Translations under genes and position numbers: made by a program
Part shown: positions 50,636 to 63,400 of the stretch, piece after piece
Layout of the letters: every line of letters starts with the position of its first letter
Numbering within the stretch: the stretch's first letter is position 1
Notes under the pieces: generated by a model
What the model saw: the letters and a program-made list of their open reading frames with translations, nothing else
What the model was told of the DNA's origin: nothing
Databases searched by the model: none
Assembly (NCBI GenBank): GCA_022577435.1
Contig: JAKOON010000017.1
Span: 248,001 to 312,000 of the forward strand
Source of the DNA: Embiotoca jacksoni
Taxonomy: Eukaryota > Chordata > Actinopteri > Embiotocidae
Direction: 5' to 3'
Length of the DNA: 64,000 bases

Positions 50636-52636
50636 ATTTCAACAATGGTCGAATAGTTTGCTGTGAAATTTCGTACAGATATTCATGGTTCCCAGAGGAT
50701 GATTCAGTGGACACAGTAAAAATCTACTTATCATCAACATGCGTGCATTTTCACCGTCAACACGTTGGCATGCTAATACAATACATTTATTTCAAGTTCC
50801 GCATCAAAGATCCAGCCTATGTTCTTGTTCAAAGATTTCTGGGAAATATTTTTATTTTCCAGAAAAAATTTGCTTTGACTCAGTGACCTAATTGTACTGG
50901 TAATAACACACAAGTGCAATCATGTAAACACGTACTGTCGGAAATAGTGACCAGTCAATTAAAATGAACATACTCACTAATAATAGTAATTCTATTATAC
51001 GGTACATTTAACAAAAAGGTGATGTATTCCTTAAGCCCAGACACAGCAGCGGCTCAAAGGAAACATGCTTGTTGGAGTGTAAACCTCTACAAAGTGTCTG
51101 CCACTCGAGATCATTTGACATCATTTGTTTGCTCTATTAGCTTTTTGTCATTCTCCTCTGCAGCTCTCCGGCTCACTGCTAATGACTTGTCCTCCAAACA
51201 GCAGATTAGGAGTTAGTGTGGTAGTTACACCATGTGCAAAATCAAAATAAATCACATTGTGTCTGAGGTGAGCTGATGGAGCGTGTACTTTTCCTGTGTC
51301 GGGTTTGCAACAGAAAATAAGGACAGATGTCAAAACTGCAATGTGACCAAACAGACGTACAAGTTCTCAGCTTCGTAATGCAAAATTAATTTGGACTGTC
51401 GATGAAGCAGAAAGATAGAACTTTCCTCTGAATATGTCAAATAATAACTAAAGTACCACATTTAGAACAAACAAACAGCCCTCATCTCCTCTAATACTTT
51501 TGTTTGTGAAAACTCACATGGAGATTGCAGGGTGACACTGACCGAGGGTCAGTTCCATCTCAAGCAAACCAAATCTGAAGCTGATGTCATTGCGTTCTAT
51601 TGCAAGGCAGAAAAACAAACGCACAGCAGACTGAGCAATGGCCAAGGACATAAGACTGCAATTTCTATTTCATCATGAATTGCGGAGCAGAATTGTTGTG
51701 AGTGACGCAGTCCAGACCTGTTGCTGTGTAACAATGGGCTGTCTGGAAATCACTTGTGGAGAAATGACAGTTACAGGCTGAGCAGTGTCCTCAGTAAAAG
51801 AAATATGTGATTGAATTCATATAAGACACAACTCTGAAGATCCAACTGACAGGGTGTCTCTGCTATATGCTACACTGTGTGGTGTTTAATGACAAGAACA
51901 GTGAGGTAGCTATCAAGCAGTGCCGCAGGGACTAGTTAATATTGATTCAGTTATAAACAAAACTTGACAATTCCTCATGTGCTTTGCCCATCTGTTCACA
52001 TTCAGCTGTGGTAGTTACCATGAGCCTAAGGCTTACCTCAACTTCTATCAAACTGCTTGTGATGTCACTGATATAGCTGTTAGCAAATAGGTAATACATG
52101 AGGTAAAATGAAGATTTAAATTTTTTAACCACCACATTTGTCATTTGAATACTTGGTCTAGGCCTTATAACAGTAGGCTCACCAAATGTGCCAGCTGTCT
52201 TCTTCACTTTTCAATTAATTTATAATATTCATTCATTCATTGTAAAGCCAGAGATAAGTCTATTCTAACATATTCCTTAAAATTTTCATCATAGTTTTAC
52301 TATATTTTTAGAATTCAATGTGCTGAAAAGCCATTTCAGTAATTGGTATTGCCACCTGTGGTCCAGCTTTGAATGCTGACAGGTAATGATTGAATTACAG
52401 TGTGGGATGAATATATGTGTCATGAATACATAAAAAGCACTGTGAAAAAAAAAATCCTGTTGTACTGCTCCAGATATGTTATTGCCCTGCTGCTGGTCAA
52501 AACAAGTGTCCCTTTTTTAAATGAATTCTCATAATTATCATGAACACTCATCTGAAGTGGCACTACGCGCTTCTCTTCAGGTGTGATCCTCTTATCAAAG
52601 TAATTAAAAGACGCAGTAGCGTCTCTTTGCAAAAGC
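50636..52636. other. Gene-poor interval
   Basis: No gene recognised. Confidence 0.5.
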
Positions 52637-52652
52637 ACACACACACACACAC

Positions 52653-52746
<94 letters not shown>

Positions 52747-52771
52747 ACGCACGCACAAGCACACACACACT
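52637..52771. repeat. CA/TG microsatellite
   Basis: CA tract of about 135 bases with occasional CACG and CATA variants and a CGCACGCACAAGCACA end. Associated TH- and CV-rich frames are artefacts. Confidence 0.95.
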
Positions 52772-53034
52772 CCTGCTTTCATCGCTGGTGGAGGAAACCC
52801 ACACGTCCTTGCTGATTTTAACGTTGTAAGACCTGTTGATGGATAGCATGCTCCTCTGTAATGAGCTGTGAAAAAGCTTAAAAATAAGTGGGATAAGTAG
52901 GATAACCCCATACTGACATATTAGTTTCACTATTTAAACCCCTCAAAGTCAATGCAGAATGATATTTTTACACAACATATCTGCATGATTTAACAAGCTC
53001 TTATGAATCACAATTAAAATCCTGCCATCAAATA

Positions 53035-53290
53035 TAAAACAGGATCCTACTTTCTGCAGCCATGCAAGCAGCACGTACACATAGCAGTGTTTTCAGTCAT
53101 GTTAACATCAGCATGCTGACATAATCACAATGATGTTAACATGAGGATATTTAGCCGGTATAATGTTCACCCTATTAGATTTTTGGCATCTTAGCATGCT
53201 AACATTAGCAAATTAACACAAAAACTCGGTGGGATGCTATTCGTTTTTGTATTTGGCCATAAACATTTACTGTATATACAAGTAGACGTA
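53035..53290. repeat. Degenerate GCTAACATGCTAACA-type teleost repeat, copy 2
   Basis: Contains CATGTTAACATCAGCATGCT, TTAGCATGCTAACATTAGCA and TTTGTATTTGGCCATAAACA in the same order as the copy near 44.4 kb, marking it as another member of the family. Confidence 0.5.
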
Positions 53291-55389
53291 GCCTCTGGGT
53301 CTGAAAAATGAGGCCAATGCGGATGTGCCTTAAACTGCAGCTTGGCACTTTTATTGAAACCAAATTCAAACTTCCTCCATCAATAAGGTGAACACACCTT
53401 TATATATTTACTTTAAAAAAAAGAAGGGATTTTTGAGGGGTTTTTTTTTTAGAAAATGATTAATCCCATGTAGCAGATAATAAAAGTGCAATTTACGACC
53501 AACGATGGCAGTTATTGATTTTTTTTTTTTCACTCAATTTCCTGCTCAGTATTCAGTGTCTTACATTTCCGGAGCAGATAAAACATTTCAATTTGACTGA
53601 AATAATTTGTCTGTCACAGAGCACAGGCTGTCTGGCTCCTTGTATACAGAAGTAATTTCCTCATCTGAACATTAATTATCGTGTGTCTGTCAACACAAGG
53701 AGATTGATGGCTCGGGGATGAAAAAAACACACAGTCCGATGATATCTATAAATAGATTCAGAGGTCAGCACGCACACATCTGTGCACATGTGAGCATGAA
53801 TGTGTTGTCATTATTCATTGATAAAACACTTGCTAGAGAATATGAAAGAACGGAAATGTATTGGATTTCATATTTATGTCTGTGTACTATTGGGGGTAAT
53901 CATGCTGATTTTCTTGCCTAGAGGCTTGATTTGTTTTCATCTGAGGCATCAAGAATATCAAAGCAGCGCAGATTGAAAGGACTACTACATTCCTGCTATG
54001 GTACAACACGTTACACTCAGTGTTTGAGGTTTGGGTCGTTGCTACGCAGGAACAGATTCAAATCATTAACAACAACAGTGTTAATTAATGCAGACAATGT
54101 TTTTTTTCACTACTGGGAGCTAAAAAGGCTGTAAATGTGAAGGGAAAAAAATGAAGTTTCATCTGCGGTAACAGATTTTTTTGGTAAAAATGGGCGACTT
54201 GGATATAAACTGTGTTTGCTTGCAAAATCTCTGTTGCCAAGGAAGGGACAGAGGCGACAGTTCTCTGCCCAAATAAGTGACAGATTAAAAATAAAGAGTT
54301 ACATAGAACTAACTTCTTGACAGGCAACAGACAAGACCGTGCTGGGTGCATTTCACTCCTGTCACATAAGATTATTTCTGAGCAATGAGATTTTCAAAGA
54401 GTTACCCCTGGCTGCCGTACTCGACCTGCCAGTGTGAGAAGTTGCCTCGTGCAGCTTTAACGCTGACACCGTTCAGTTGTACAACTTTCAACCTGAGTAC
54501 ATGTCCAGATGGTGGTGCACCCCGGGTCAGTAGCAAAGAAGTCTTGAAGCATTGTGACCCTTTGCTTCTCAACTACATCTAATGAGCATCTACAATAAAA
54601 CATATGGTCGGCTTGTGTTGCATTTCTCTCATTTAGAAGAGGTGTGTGACTCAATCGTTGTTATTCAGTGAACAGTGAAGGCTCCACCTGAGGTTATTTC
54701 TTGTAAACATGCAGGCTTATATAATGTACATTATCACATGTAGTTACACTGAAGTGCAGTTCTATGTCTCCTCTATGTATCTGATATCATGTATTTCTGT
54801 ATGAAACATTTACATATCCCAAACAAGATGGATTTTCATCCACATTGTCAGTAATAGGCGAACACCATTCATTAAAATTCAAAGAATAAAACACCTTTAT
54901 AAGACTACTTCAAGCTATTCTGTATAAACATAAGGTCATCTGTGTTCTTGTTTTACTACATGATTACCCGGGAACTGTCCTGCAGATCTTTGGTTATATA
55001 ATTGCTTCTTCCACTAATTGGGGATGAATGGGAACAACAGTTACCTTGTTCATCACATGCTGATATGACACAGACATCGTTCGTTTTTACTGTTTAATTA
55101 GGAAGTTGTAAAGTGAGTTGCATAATGTGTCTTGTGGCAGTTGAAACAGAAAATAAATTTGCAAATGTCGAGACAAGTGACATATTAGATTTATAAATAA
55201 GAATATTTTAATGGCTTTTTATGTCTAAAATGACCTTGGGCACGACCAAAAGTTAAGCCTCTCCAGATGGAAAGATAAATCAATACTTGCAAAACATGCC
55301 CATGTGGATACTTGCTCTGAACATGTTCTGAGGTGACAGGCAAATGTGCTTGTATGCCTCCTTGTGGAGTACGTCAGCACCGGAGGAGG
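53291..55389. other. Intergenic DNA upstream of pex5l
   Basis: AT-rich, with T tracts near 53440 and 53518. No gene recognised. The composition becomes more GC-rich from about 55350 as the pex5l promoter is approached. Confidence 0.5.
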
Positions 55390-55400
55390 CACCAGAGGGC
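55390..55400 (+). promoter_or_regulatory. CTCF-like motif upstream of pex5l
   Basis: CACCAGAGGGC matches the core of the CTCF consensus except for the first base of the 12-base core. It lies about 55 bases before the TATA-like box of pex5l, at the edge between the gene-poor interval and the neuronal gene. Single-motif evidence only. Confidence 0.3.
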
Positions 55401-55443
55401 TGGGTTACAGGGAGTAGTTGGCAAGCAGGAGAGAGGAGCGCAC

Positions 55444-55946
55444 TATAAGAAGAGAAATGAAGCCAGAGGACCGTCAAAACATTTCAACCACGGCCGAGAG
55501 AGGAGGGGAGAAGGAGAGACGCTGGGAAACAGCGGTGCACTCAGGATGACGACTTAAATCGCGGAGATATTTTTTTTTTACCTTCAAGGACCGTAAGGTT
55601 ACCTTTTACGAATCCCGAAACGGGACTTGGTAAATAATCTAGCGTCAGCAAACGGTGAGGGATCCGTGAGGGGAAAGAACAAAAAAAAAGTGCGGTCCGA
55701 CGTCGCACTCCCTGTGCGCCTCGGTGTCACCGCGCAGAGAGTCCTGGATGAGCACAAAGTGTGAGCTTCAGCACCTGAGGAGAGGACAGCTCCGCTCTGT
55801 CTGCTCCTCCGGACCTCCTGTCCAGAAACTCCGCCGCGGCTTTTAAAAGCCGTCAACACTTCCAGTCTGACTCTCTGCCACTGCAAGTCTGGAAGAAGTG
55901 CCAAGATCCGCTGACGGAGAGATCCGCGACTGACTGTGTGCTCAAT
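55444..55946 (+). promoter_or_regulatory. pex5l core promoter and 5' UTR
   Basis: TATAAGA at 55444-55450 is a plausible TATA box, which would place transcription start near 55475 and give a 5' UTR of about 470 bases. The region is GC- and CpG-richer than anything nearby, as expected for the first exon of a vertebrate neuronal gene. It contains the split RE1 at 55767-55793. Confidence 0.5.
55767..55793 (+). promoter_or_regulatory. Split RE1 (REST/NRSF) site
   Basis: TTCAGCACC (55767-55775) matches the left RE1 half exactly. After eight bases GGACAGCTCC (55784-55793) matches the right half GGACAGCGCC with one change. Normal spacing is about two bases; the six-base expansion falls within the range described for non-canonical REST sites. 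Its place in the 5' UTR of a neuron-specific gene supports a role in silencing pex5l outside neurons, which is inferred. Confidence 0.5.
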
Positions 55947-55967
55947 ATGTACCAGGGGCATTTACAG
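55947..55967 (+). CDS. pex5l: PEX5L / TRIP8b, first coding exon (partial gene)
   Basis: The exon encodes MYQGHLQ and ends in CAG followed by a GTAAGAAG donor at 55968 (phase 0). Human PEX5L exon 1a encodes MYQGHMQ and ends at the same codon, so six of seven residues and the splice phase agree. PEX5L (TRIP8b) is a TPR-domain protein related to the peroxisomal import receptor PEX5. In neurons it binds the C-terminus of HCN channels and controls their surface trafficking and cAMP gating; alternative exons after exon 1a tune this. The TPR exons lie beyond the window. PEX5L is on human 3q26, the same chromosome arm as the GP5 cluster, so linkage is reasonable. The fish paralogue (a or b) cannot be told. 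Confidence 0.8.
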
Positions 55968-56481
55968 GTAAGAAGGCAGCTGCTGTTCATTTAGCATGAG
56001 AACGAACTGTTGGGAAGGGGAAAAAAAAGAACTGGTGTGAACAAGGCGTGCCACATGCAGCCTCGTTCATGTCAAGGACATTTATTTTTTTTACACAAGG
56101 GATATCAGGTAATCACGAGGCATTTAGAGAATTCAGACTGCTGTTCAAATGTGTTCATCCTGACCTCAAATTTAACTGAGGAACGTTTGCTGTGATCTAT
56201 TACAACTGAAAAGGCTGCGGAGTGTCAGGTTCTGGCGGTATTGCTTCAATTGGTGGGCAGGAATGACCAAGGAAGTGTAAATGCACACTTAGTTGGTTGG
56301 AGCCTACATGATTTCCAATATTCACTGAGGACACAGGGAGAGTGAGAGAGCTGCTGGAGCGCGCCTGCTGCACGTGTAGGTGCATGACAAAGGTAAACAG
56401 GAGACGAGACCGTGCAGTTTGAGCAGGGCAGCCTTCAACACTGCAACAAACACTTACTTTCTTAAAGTGCTCGTTTATGCC

Positions 56482-56493
56482 CACGTGACGTCA
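56482..56493. promoter_or_regulatory. Overlapping E-box and CRE
   Basis: CACGTGACGTCA joins a CACGTG E-box to a full palindromic CRE (TGACGTCA, 56486-56493). A half CRE (TGACGT) follows at 56501-56506. They lie about 110 bases upstream of a start codon in good context (56601), as expected for an internal CREB-responsive promoter of a neuronal gene. Function is inferred. Confidence 0.35.
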
Positions 56494-56600
56494 TGCGATC
56501 TGACGTACATTTTTCATACAGCAAAGTACATAACAAGCGTCTGTAGAAGTGTGTTACATCACGAGCAGGGGGCTGAAACTCAGCAGAGAGACAATTAAAA

Positions 56601-56738
56601 ATGGGACAAGAGAGCACAAAACATGATAAAATAGCTGATAACGAGCAGCCGGATCAGCCTCAGCTAAGTTCCTTCAGAAGATATCAGAGGGGTACGCAAT
56701 GTAACTGCTCCCCAGAGCTGTCACAACTGCATGTTTGA
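56601..56738 (+). other. Small ORF, possible alternative pex5l first exon
   Basis: A 45-codon ORF begins with MGQESTKHDKIADNEQ in good initiation context (A at -3, G at +4). The N-terminus fits the N-myristoylation pattern MGxxxS/T. PEX5L is known to have alternative start exons (1a and 1b), and a CRE/E-box lies just upstream. Against this, the available donors (GTACGC at 56692, GTAACT at 56701) would leave phase 1, whereas exon 1a ends in phase 0. It is therefore only a candidate. Confidence 0.25.
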
Positions 56739-57448
56739 TGTGCACAATAATCACACATTGTCAAGCAGATTCATAATGCACAACAACAATGCCTCTTCAG
56801 TGGCTAATGATAGCGTCTCCTCTGTTGCATTGAAATTAACACAGTTAGGTCACAGAGATACCCCAGCTCCCAGACAGTTGATTATGTAATGAAAGCCTGC
56901 TCCTGACTCAGTACTCAAGAGCATGAAAGACCAAAATTTAATATTTCATTATATGCTACTCAAGCAGCAGTATTCATTGAAAATGCATGAAAAGGCGGTC
57001 AGCAGTTCTTGTCTGGATTACCACAGCTGTCTGGTAAGGGTCAATAAAAAAGCCTGAGTGATAATATATTTAAAAAAAAACACATATAATTAAAGATCCA
57101 ACACATGTATATTCCCCTTTTAATCAAACATTTTCATGTTTCATCCATGTTTCAATGATCAGACACTTTATATGTTTCTCATCACATGCATGCAAGTCAT
57201 TACAACATGTGCAATGTTTAGATCATAACTGAAACACGAGAGCTCTTTCTCAGCCATTATGTGTGGCTAATTTAGCAGCAAATGTCCAGTAAATGTAAAC
57301 CAGATAAACTATCTGTCGGGATTTTTTATTTTTTTTTTTCCCACGACACACGCTTCCATAACTGATGCATTCATGTTGATGTTTACAACACTTTCTCCTT
57401 AAAGTCAAATGTGTGCGCTTGTGTGTGTGCACGTGGATTTTTGAGTAA

Positions 57449-57456
57449 TGACGTCA
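57449..57456. promoter_or_regulatory. Full CRE in pex5l intron 1
   Basis: A palindromic TGACGTCA about 1.5 kb into the intron. Motif match only. Confidence 0.3.
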
Positions 57457-60400
57457 GACCTTCGTCAGAAACAGACTGGAAATGATAGTGTTGCTTGTGG
57501 GGAATGGGTGGGGATTGTTGATTCGTGACAGAAAAATATGCTAAATTTGTAAAACTTTCTGGCAGTGATTGATCAACATGGAACTCTTTTAGTTCAGAGT
57601 AAAAGCTCCCTGAATTTCACAATGATTTCAATTCTACAGTGCAAAGTGTTTACTTTAGGCAGAGGAGCTTTTTGACCAGGAAACAGATCTCCAAGAATCC
57701 TGCATGCATTTTATGTAAGATACAATGCATGTAGATTTTGTCCACTAAAATCTTCATTTTGACATATTTAACAGCGTTGATGTGGTCTCTGAATGGAAGC
57801 TTGGGGCATAAATCATTGAGACTTGTGGGTCTCCATAGTTTGGCATTTTATATGAAACTCAATGTATTCTTCATGTAACACTGGTGCAGCATCAGCATCA
57901 GAGCTGTCTGATTTCCTTCACCAAAGTAACGACACTTGTAAGTCCTTCTTTATTGCACAATTGGCAGTCAAGTTATGAACATGGCAGCTCAGGAAGCAAC
58001 TGGCAATGGGAACAAGACAGGGATTATTTCACATTCGATAACTATCTCCTTCTTCTGTGACCTGGTGTATCTGTGCATATGGGTTAATGTGGTGGTTTAA
58101 TCCATGGAGCGTAAGGTTTCTCCCATTAACACAAACATGTTTTGCATGAGAGCTGTGGATCTGCACACAATGCTACAATATTGGGTGGATCAAATATCTT
58201 GGCATGGGCGAAGTTAATGAATGACGCCAAATGTTGTCCTCGTGGTTGGCTGGTGTGGCTCGGGCTCTGCATGGGTAATATCAGAGCTTGGCGTGATCGG
58301 TGCTGCTTGGCAGAAATACAATGCTGGACTCATGTTTTCTATTTTACTCTTTTTCTCCGAAATGTATCATAAACATGTGAAAAACGACAGCATCCTGTAA
58401 TAGCTAGATTGTTTTGTGCATGCATGCATTTTGTGAGGAGAGCATCACTTTACAGTATCACATGTTGAAAAAGATTGATGCAGTTAAAGAAAAGCAGTTC
58501 AGAGGTGTGGATGTCAGCCTCCTTGCTCTTTCTGCAAAGGTGCAATTGAAGCTGCTGTGAAGCTTGCTGATTCAGCGCAGCTGCTTATCTTTATCAAACA
58601 AAAAGCCACAAGATGTATAGTTTCAGTTTAGTATATTCAGTATATTTTATCTTTCATGGACTGGATTTAGAAGACACCTTGAAATTTACTCCACCCATAA
58701 TCCTTCAGATGACATTTAACAGTATACACTGTAATTGTTATAGTGGTTCCTCTGCTTCAGTATTCATGTTTACAGTGAATCTAATAACAGGAGTGCGTAT
58801 AAAAGACATACTGGTTTAATGGAAGTGATGCTCCAAGGCCTTTGGATATTTGCTCTGTTAAGCACAACATGAATTACATAATTTGATTACCATATTTCTG
58901 GTCCCTCAGGGAAAATCTTGGATGGATGCTAACATTGATCAGAAATAGATTAAGTCTCTTAAGATCTCAGTCATTCACATCGTTATTTAATTAGAGTCCT
59001 GATTTGTCAGTTTGATTTTTTTTTGCCTGAAAGATAGCTTGTTTAGAGTTTTCTGTCAGCCACTAATGCAATATAAAAATCACTGAGTTTCTGCAGAATC
59101 AGCCTTCTTGATTTGCATTTCCTGTTTTGCGATCTGTGTCGGTGGTGTGGATATTTGTGGCAACCTGGTGCATCCTTTTGTGTTTACTGTTTGTCATTAA
59201 TGATGCCATGATGTATCCAAAACATTCTCTTAAGACCGTATTGACACATTAAGATAAAATAAATCCGTAATTAGGTGTGTTTTATTGAATGCCATATAAC
59301 AAGTCCTATTGATTTTAAATATTCCAACCAACACTCAAAGAAAGATTAAGCAAATCTGAGAGGATTAACTTCTTGAAGAGACGTAAGAATTTTAATGAAC
59401 CAGCAGACTCAGTAAAAACAGAGCAGAGGGATCAGTCAAATCAATCAGCTGATATACAGGGGCGACATGGCATTACAACACCTGCAGGAGTCTATACATG
59501 CATGCACCTAACACCACAGTGCACAAGTGCATCAATCATAGCTGCACGGTCGATCAGGCCATCATTCGTCTAGCTCAAGTAAAGCTCCGGCTTTATTCAC
59601 TCTTCCGTTGACGTAGCCGTGATGGTCAGTTTCAGGCACAACAAACGAGTCCTGGAAGCCTTTTCCACTATTTTAAAGTCTCCTTGATTTAATGAACTAT
59701 GGTCTTGATTAAGAGCAATTTAATAGGCCTTACTATTTCAGGAGCCGGGATAATGAGTGAAATCAGGTGGCATCCGGCTGGAACGAAAGCTCCACAGACA
59801 GAGCTGCTCTCCTTGTTGGAGATGTGTGGCAGGGCCGGAAACTAAACGTCTGAGTCTAAAACTACCAGTCATTGTTTTTTCAGAGTGTGGTTTCAGGAAA
59901 TTGTGAAAATTAGAAAATATGAATCCCATAACATACAATTTCCCCCTTTGTTTTCCTTTAAATGGCTATAAGGCTGTAAAATCATCTAATTTCTTATGGA
60001 CTGACAGAATCAGCTTGTTCTGACTCTTCAATAAGACTATAGGATAATTACAGAGAGAAATACTCAAACACACCTACTTCCTCTATTGGGAATGCTCCCA
60101 CTGTCTGTTCTGGATTCAGCCCCAGATTGTGTGTTCTATAAGAACAGATCATCAAACGGAAATATTCAGCCTGATGCATCATTTTGAAATTCGAGTGCAG
60201 CTTTCAAATTATTTTGTTGATATTTTGTTTGCTTGTACGGTGGCACACTATAAGTGCAGCTAAAGTTAAACTTTAGCTGTGCTTCACAGCAAATGTCCAA
60301 TGGGATTCCTGTGCTGACAGGGGGTGTAAGTTATGATGGTATGAAGTTTACTGCAGAGGAGAAGGTTGAAAAAGTTCACTCAAATGAAGCTATGCACTGT

Positions 60401-63400
60401 AACTGCAATCCTACTAGGATTTGAGTAAAAAAAGAATCAAAGTACGTCAGAGCGGGACAGGGGATGGTATGGCTTACGTTCAGATGTAATCTATTGCATC
60501 CTGCATGGCTGCTTTGAACAATCATGTGCTCTACACTTTGTAAAGAACCTCAAGCCCAACTGTTTGGTCTTTACTGGTGTTATTTTACATCCACAAAATT
60601 TCACAACCATTTTACAAACATTGGAATTGTAGCTGAATCTCTTTTCTGACTCAGAAGAATTTAAAGCAGAATAAAATATAGAATAAAGAAACAAACACCA
60701 AAGACACAGTAGAACTTGCTGAAGACACCAGATAAACAACCCGAAGGATTTGCATTCTGCCACTGCTTACTGAGGTGGCTGGCATCCCGTCTGCAGTCAC
60801 TGGTGACAGTAGGGGGGGATACTGGGAATCTCTCCTTCCCCTGGTTGGGTTAAGGCTCTATCGAGGCCCTGAGCAGCTTGTGGAGCTCGTAAAGCGGACT
60901 AGAAAGACTAAGAGGGACTCAAGCAAACATCAGCAGCTGTTGTTCTATAAGCTGATTGAGGAAAACGGGTTTGTTCTCCTTGCCCACATAGTATGGGAAT
61001 TTTATCATTTTGTTATTCACTGTCATCTATGTTCTGTGCTCTTTGAACACCCACCCATCCACGCTACAAAATAACATAGAGGCCAGATGTGGGTGTGAGT
61101 GATGTGAGAGGTTAAGATGAGGGGAGTAAAGGGAGGAGAAAAAAGGTTACAATGTATACACCGTCAGCCCCTTTAGTCAATATTTATGTTTTATTTGTAC
61201 ATTATAATCAAGCTTGTAATCTGCCACTGTGAGTCATAATTTCACTTAATGAGCACCTGCTGTCTGACTGAGAGGATGTGAGGGATTCATAACTTCCTGG
61301 GTCTTTGTCATACGTTGTGCTGCAGTTCATTACAGTCAGAGTTAAACAGCAGGAGTGTGTGGATGTGCACAGTATGTGTGTGAGATGTGGTGTAATTCAC
61401 TCTTCACTGTTTGAGAATCTAATCCTTCTGGAATCTGGAGCCATGATGGGTTCAAAATGAAGAGATTAGGCGTCTTGAGCATTCATGTCTGATCATTGTT
61501 CTCCTCACAAAGCAGACTGTCAGACATGTTAACTTGTCAGGGACTAACAAAGGTGCTTTCTGGCTACATCCACATTTTGAAATGAAGTATTCAAAATGAA
61601 AATGGGAACTGCCACAAACCAATTGAAAAATACCTTCCTTACTGCATGTATCGCAGCACTATAAAATACAGAATTAAATACAGAATACAGAAAAGCAAAG
61701 AGAACAAGGTCAGCAGTGCCTGAAATTCATTATCCATGTTGAATGAACCACTAGTATTCAAGGCTGGAGCTTTGAAGTAATTTGGGGTCAGCAGTGTCTT
61801 CAAAAAACTCGATTTAGATGTTCGAAACATCAGAGTAGGGTGGATGCCCGGTGAAAACAACAAAATGTATTACTTAAAAAAAAAAAAAACTTTATTAGTG
61901 TTGAAGTAGCCTAAAAAAATAAAAAAATAAAAAATTATAATATAACCACATTTTTGTTGTTATAATGTTTGTCTTATCTTCAACATAAAAAAAGGGATTA
62001 TTTGACTAAAACTAATTATGATTGGGACTGATTATTAAACAGGTAAACTATGTTATTGAAGTTTCACTTGAAAGCCTTAATCATAATCATACTGAGGCTT
62101 TGAAAGTATAAACAGACCACCTAAACCACAAATAAGGCACCATGTTAAATGGTATGTGTGTATATTAAAAAAAAAATTAAAACAAAAGTTCTCTGGTTTA
62201 CCACTTTTTTAAAATTTTAAACACGCCTTGTTTTAAAATTAACCAGTTACAGGCAGCAGCAAGAGAAATCCCCGGTCTCTGAGGGAGGAAAGGTCACACT
62301 AACCACCCCTAATGGGCTGTTGTAAAGACTCGTTTTGCTTATTTCTTTACATGCAAATAGACACTTTTGATCGAAGGGGTGACAGTAGATAAGCGGTGCC
62401 TACACCATAGCAGAGTAGCAGCTCACGAACTTTGCACAACATCAGGAGCTTCAGGCGGAATGTCAAGGGACTGTCTTAGCCTGAACTAATGACACACATA
62501 CACACACACATGCCAAATGTCAACAAAGAAGCCTTCTCATACAAGAAGCCTATATCTGAGAAGAGACCGAATCAAACTGAAGCCCCCGAATTCACAGCTT
62601 CACAGCCCAACATCATCATCTCTGTTGCTAGATTTCCTCTGGGTGTCTTTCTGCTCCAAGTCTGTTAACACAGCAGCCCTCCCAGCCCTACGCAGAGAGT
62701 CCCCTGTGAGCTACTGTACAAAGCCACATTTTTCCTCCAACAAAAGTAGGACAAGGCCCAGCATCTTTGTCACTGAGAGCAGAGGGCTCCGCAGAAGAAT
62801 GGCTAGCACATCCATCTCTCTCGCCCAACCCATTCATAACAGTCATTCTCCAACTGGGAATTCATTTGCTCCAGAAACCAGCCGTCTCAAGGCTGGAGTG
62901 CAGAGAGCATGTGTTCGGTCCTCAGGGGTGATATGAGCTATCGTGGATGAGAGCTGTTGATAAACAAATATGTACTTCACTGTGCCAGATGTGAGCAGGG
63001 CTTTCACCTCTGAGAGACTGCCCAGTCATCAGTCAGTGCCAATGTTGTAAATTCACAAAATAAATGACCAAAATTTTGTAAATCAAGTAGTTCTGAAGTA
63101 TTAAATGATTTATCAGAGAGTGTAACTGTTATTTCAAACTACTTCCCTTGTTCCTCAAGTAAAAACAGTAATGAAAAATCTGAAAATGTAATCTGTTGTT
63201 TTTCCCTCAGAAACTATTGGAAAATGCATCTTACAGTTTAAATGAAGCCAAAGTAAAGTCTTGAAATTGCTATGAAATATCTCAACAGCTCCTGTATTGG
63301 ATGGCAGGGGGAGAGTAAAAAGCAGAGACATGAGGCATGCATCAAGTCTAGAAACGCCACATATTAGATAATGCCTTATTTGGATGAACTGTTCACATAT

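Noticed and set aside
21461..55300. A hes1 (her6) gene expected from human synteny beyond CPN2
   Set aside because: No bHLH-Orange coding sequence is visible on either strand; pex5l appears instead, so the fish order differs or hes1 lies elsewhere.
60775..61074. 99-codon + strand frame
   Set aside because: No family resemblance and no splice sites of note; left as intronic sequence.
62517..62936. 139-codon + strand frame near the window end
   Set aside because: Serine-rich, no recognisable domain, no splice or promoter context; a chance frame in a slightly GC-richer patch is more likely.
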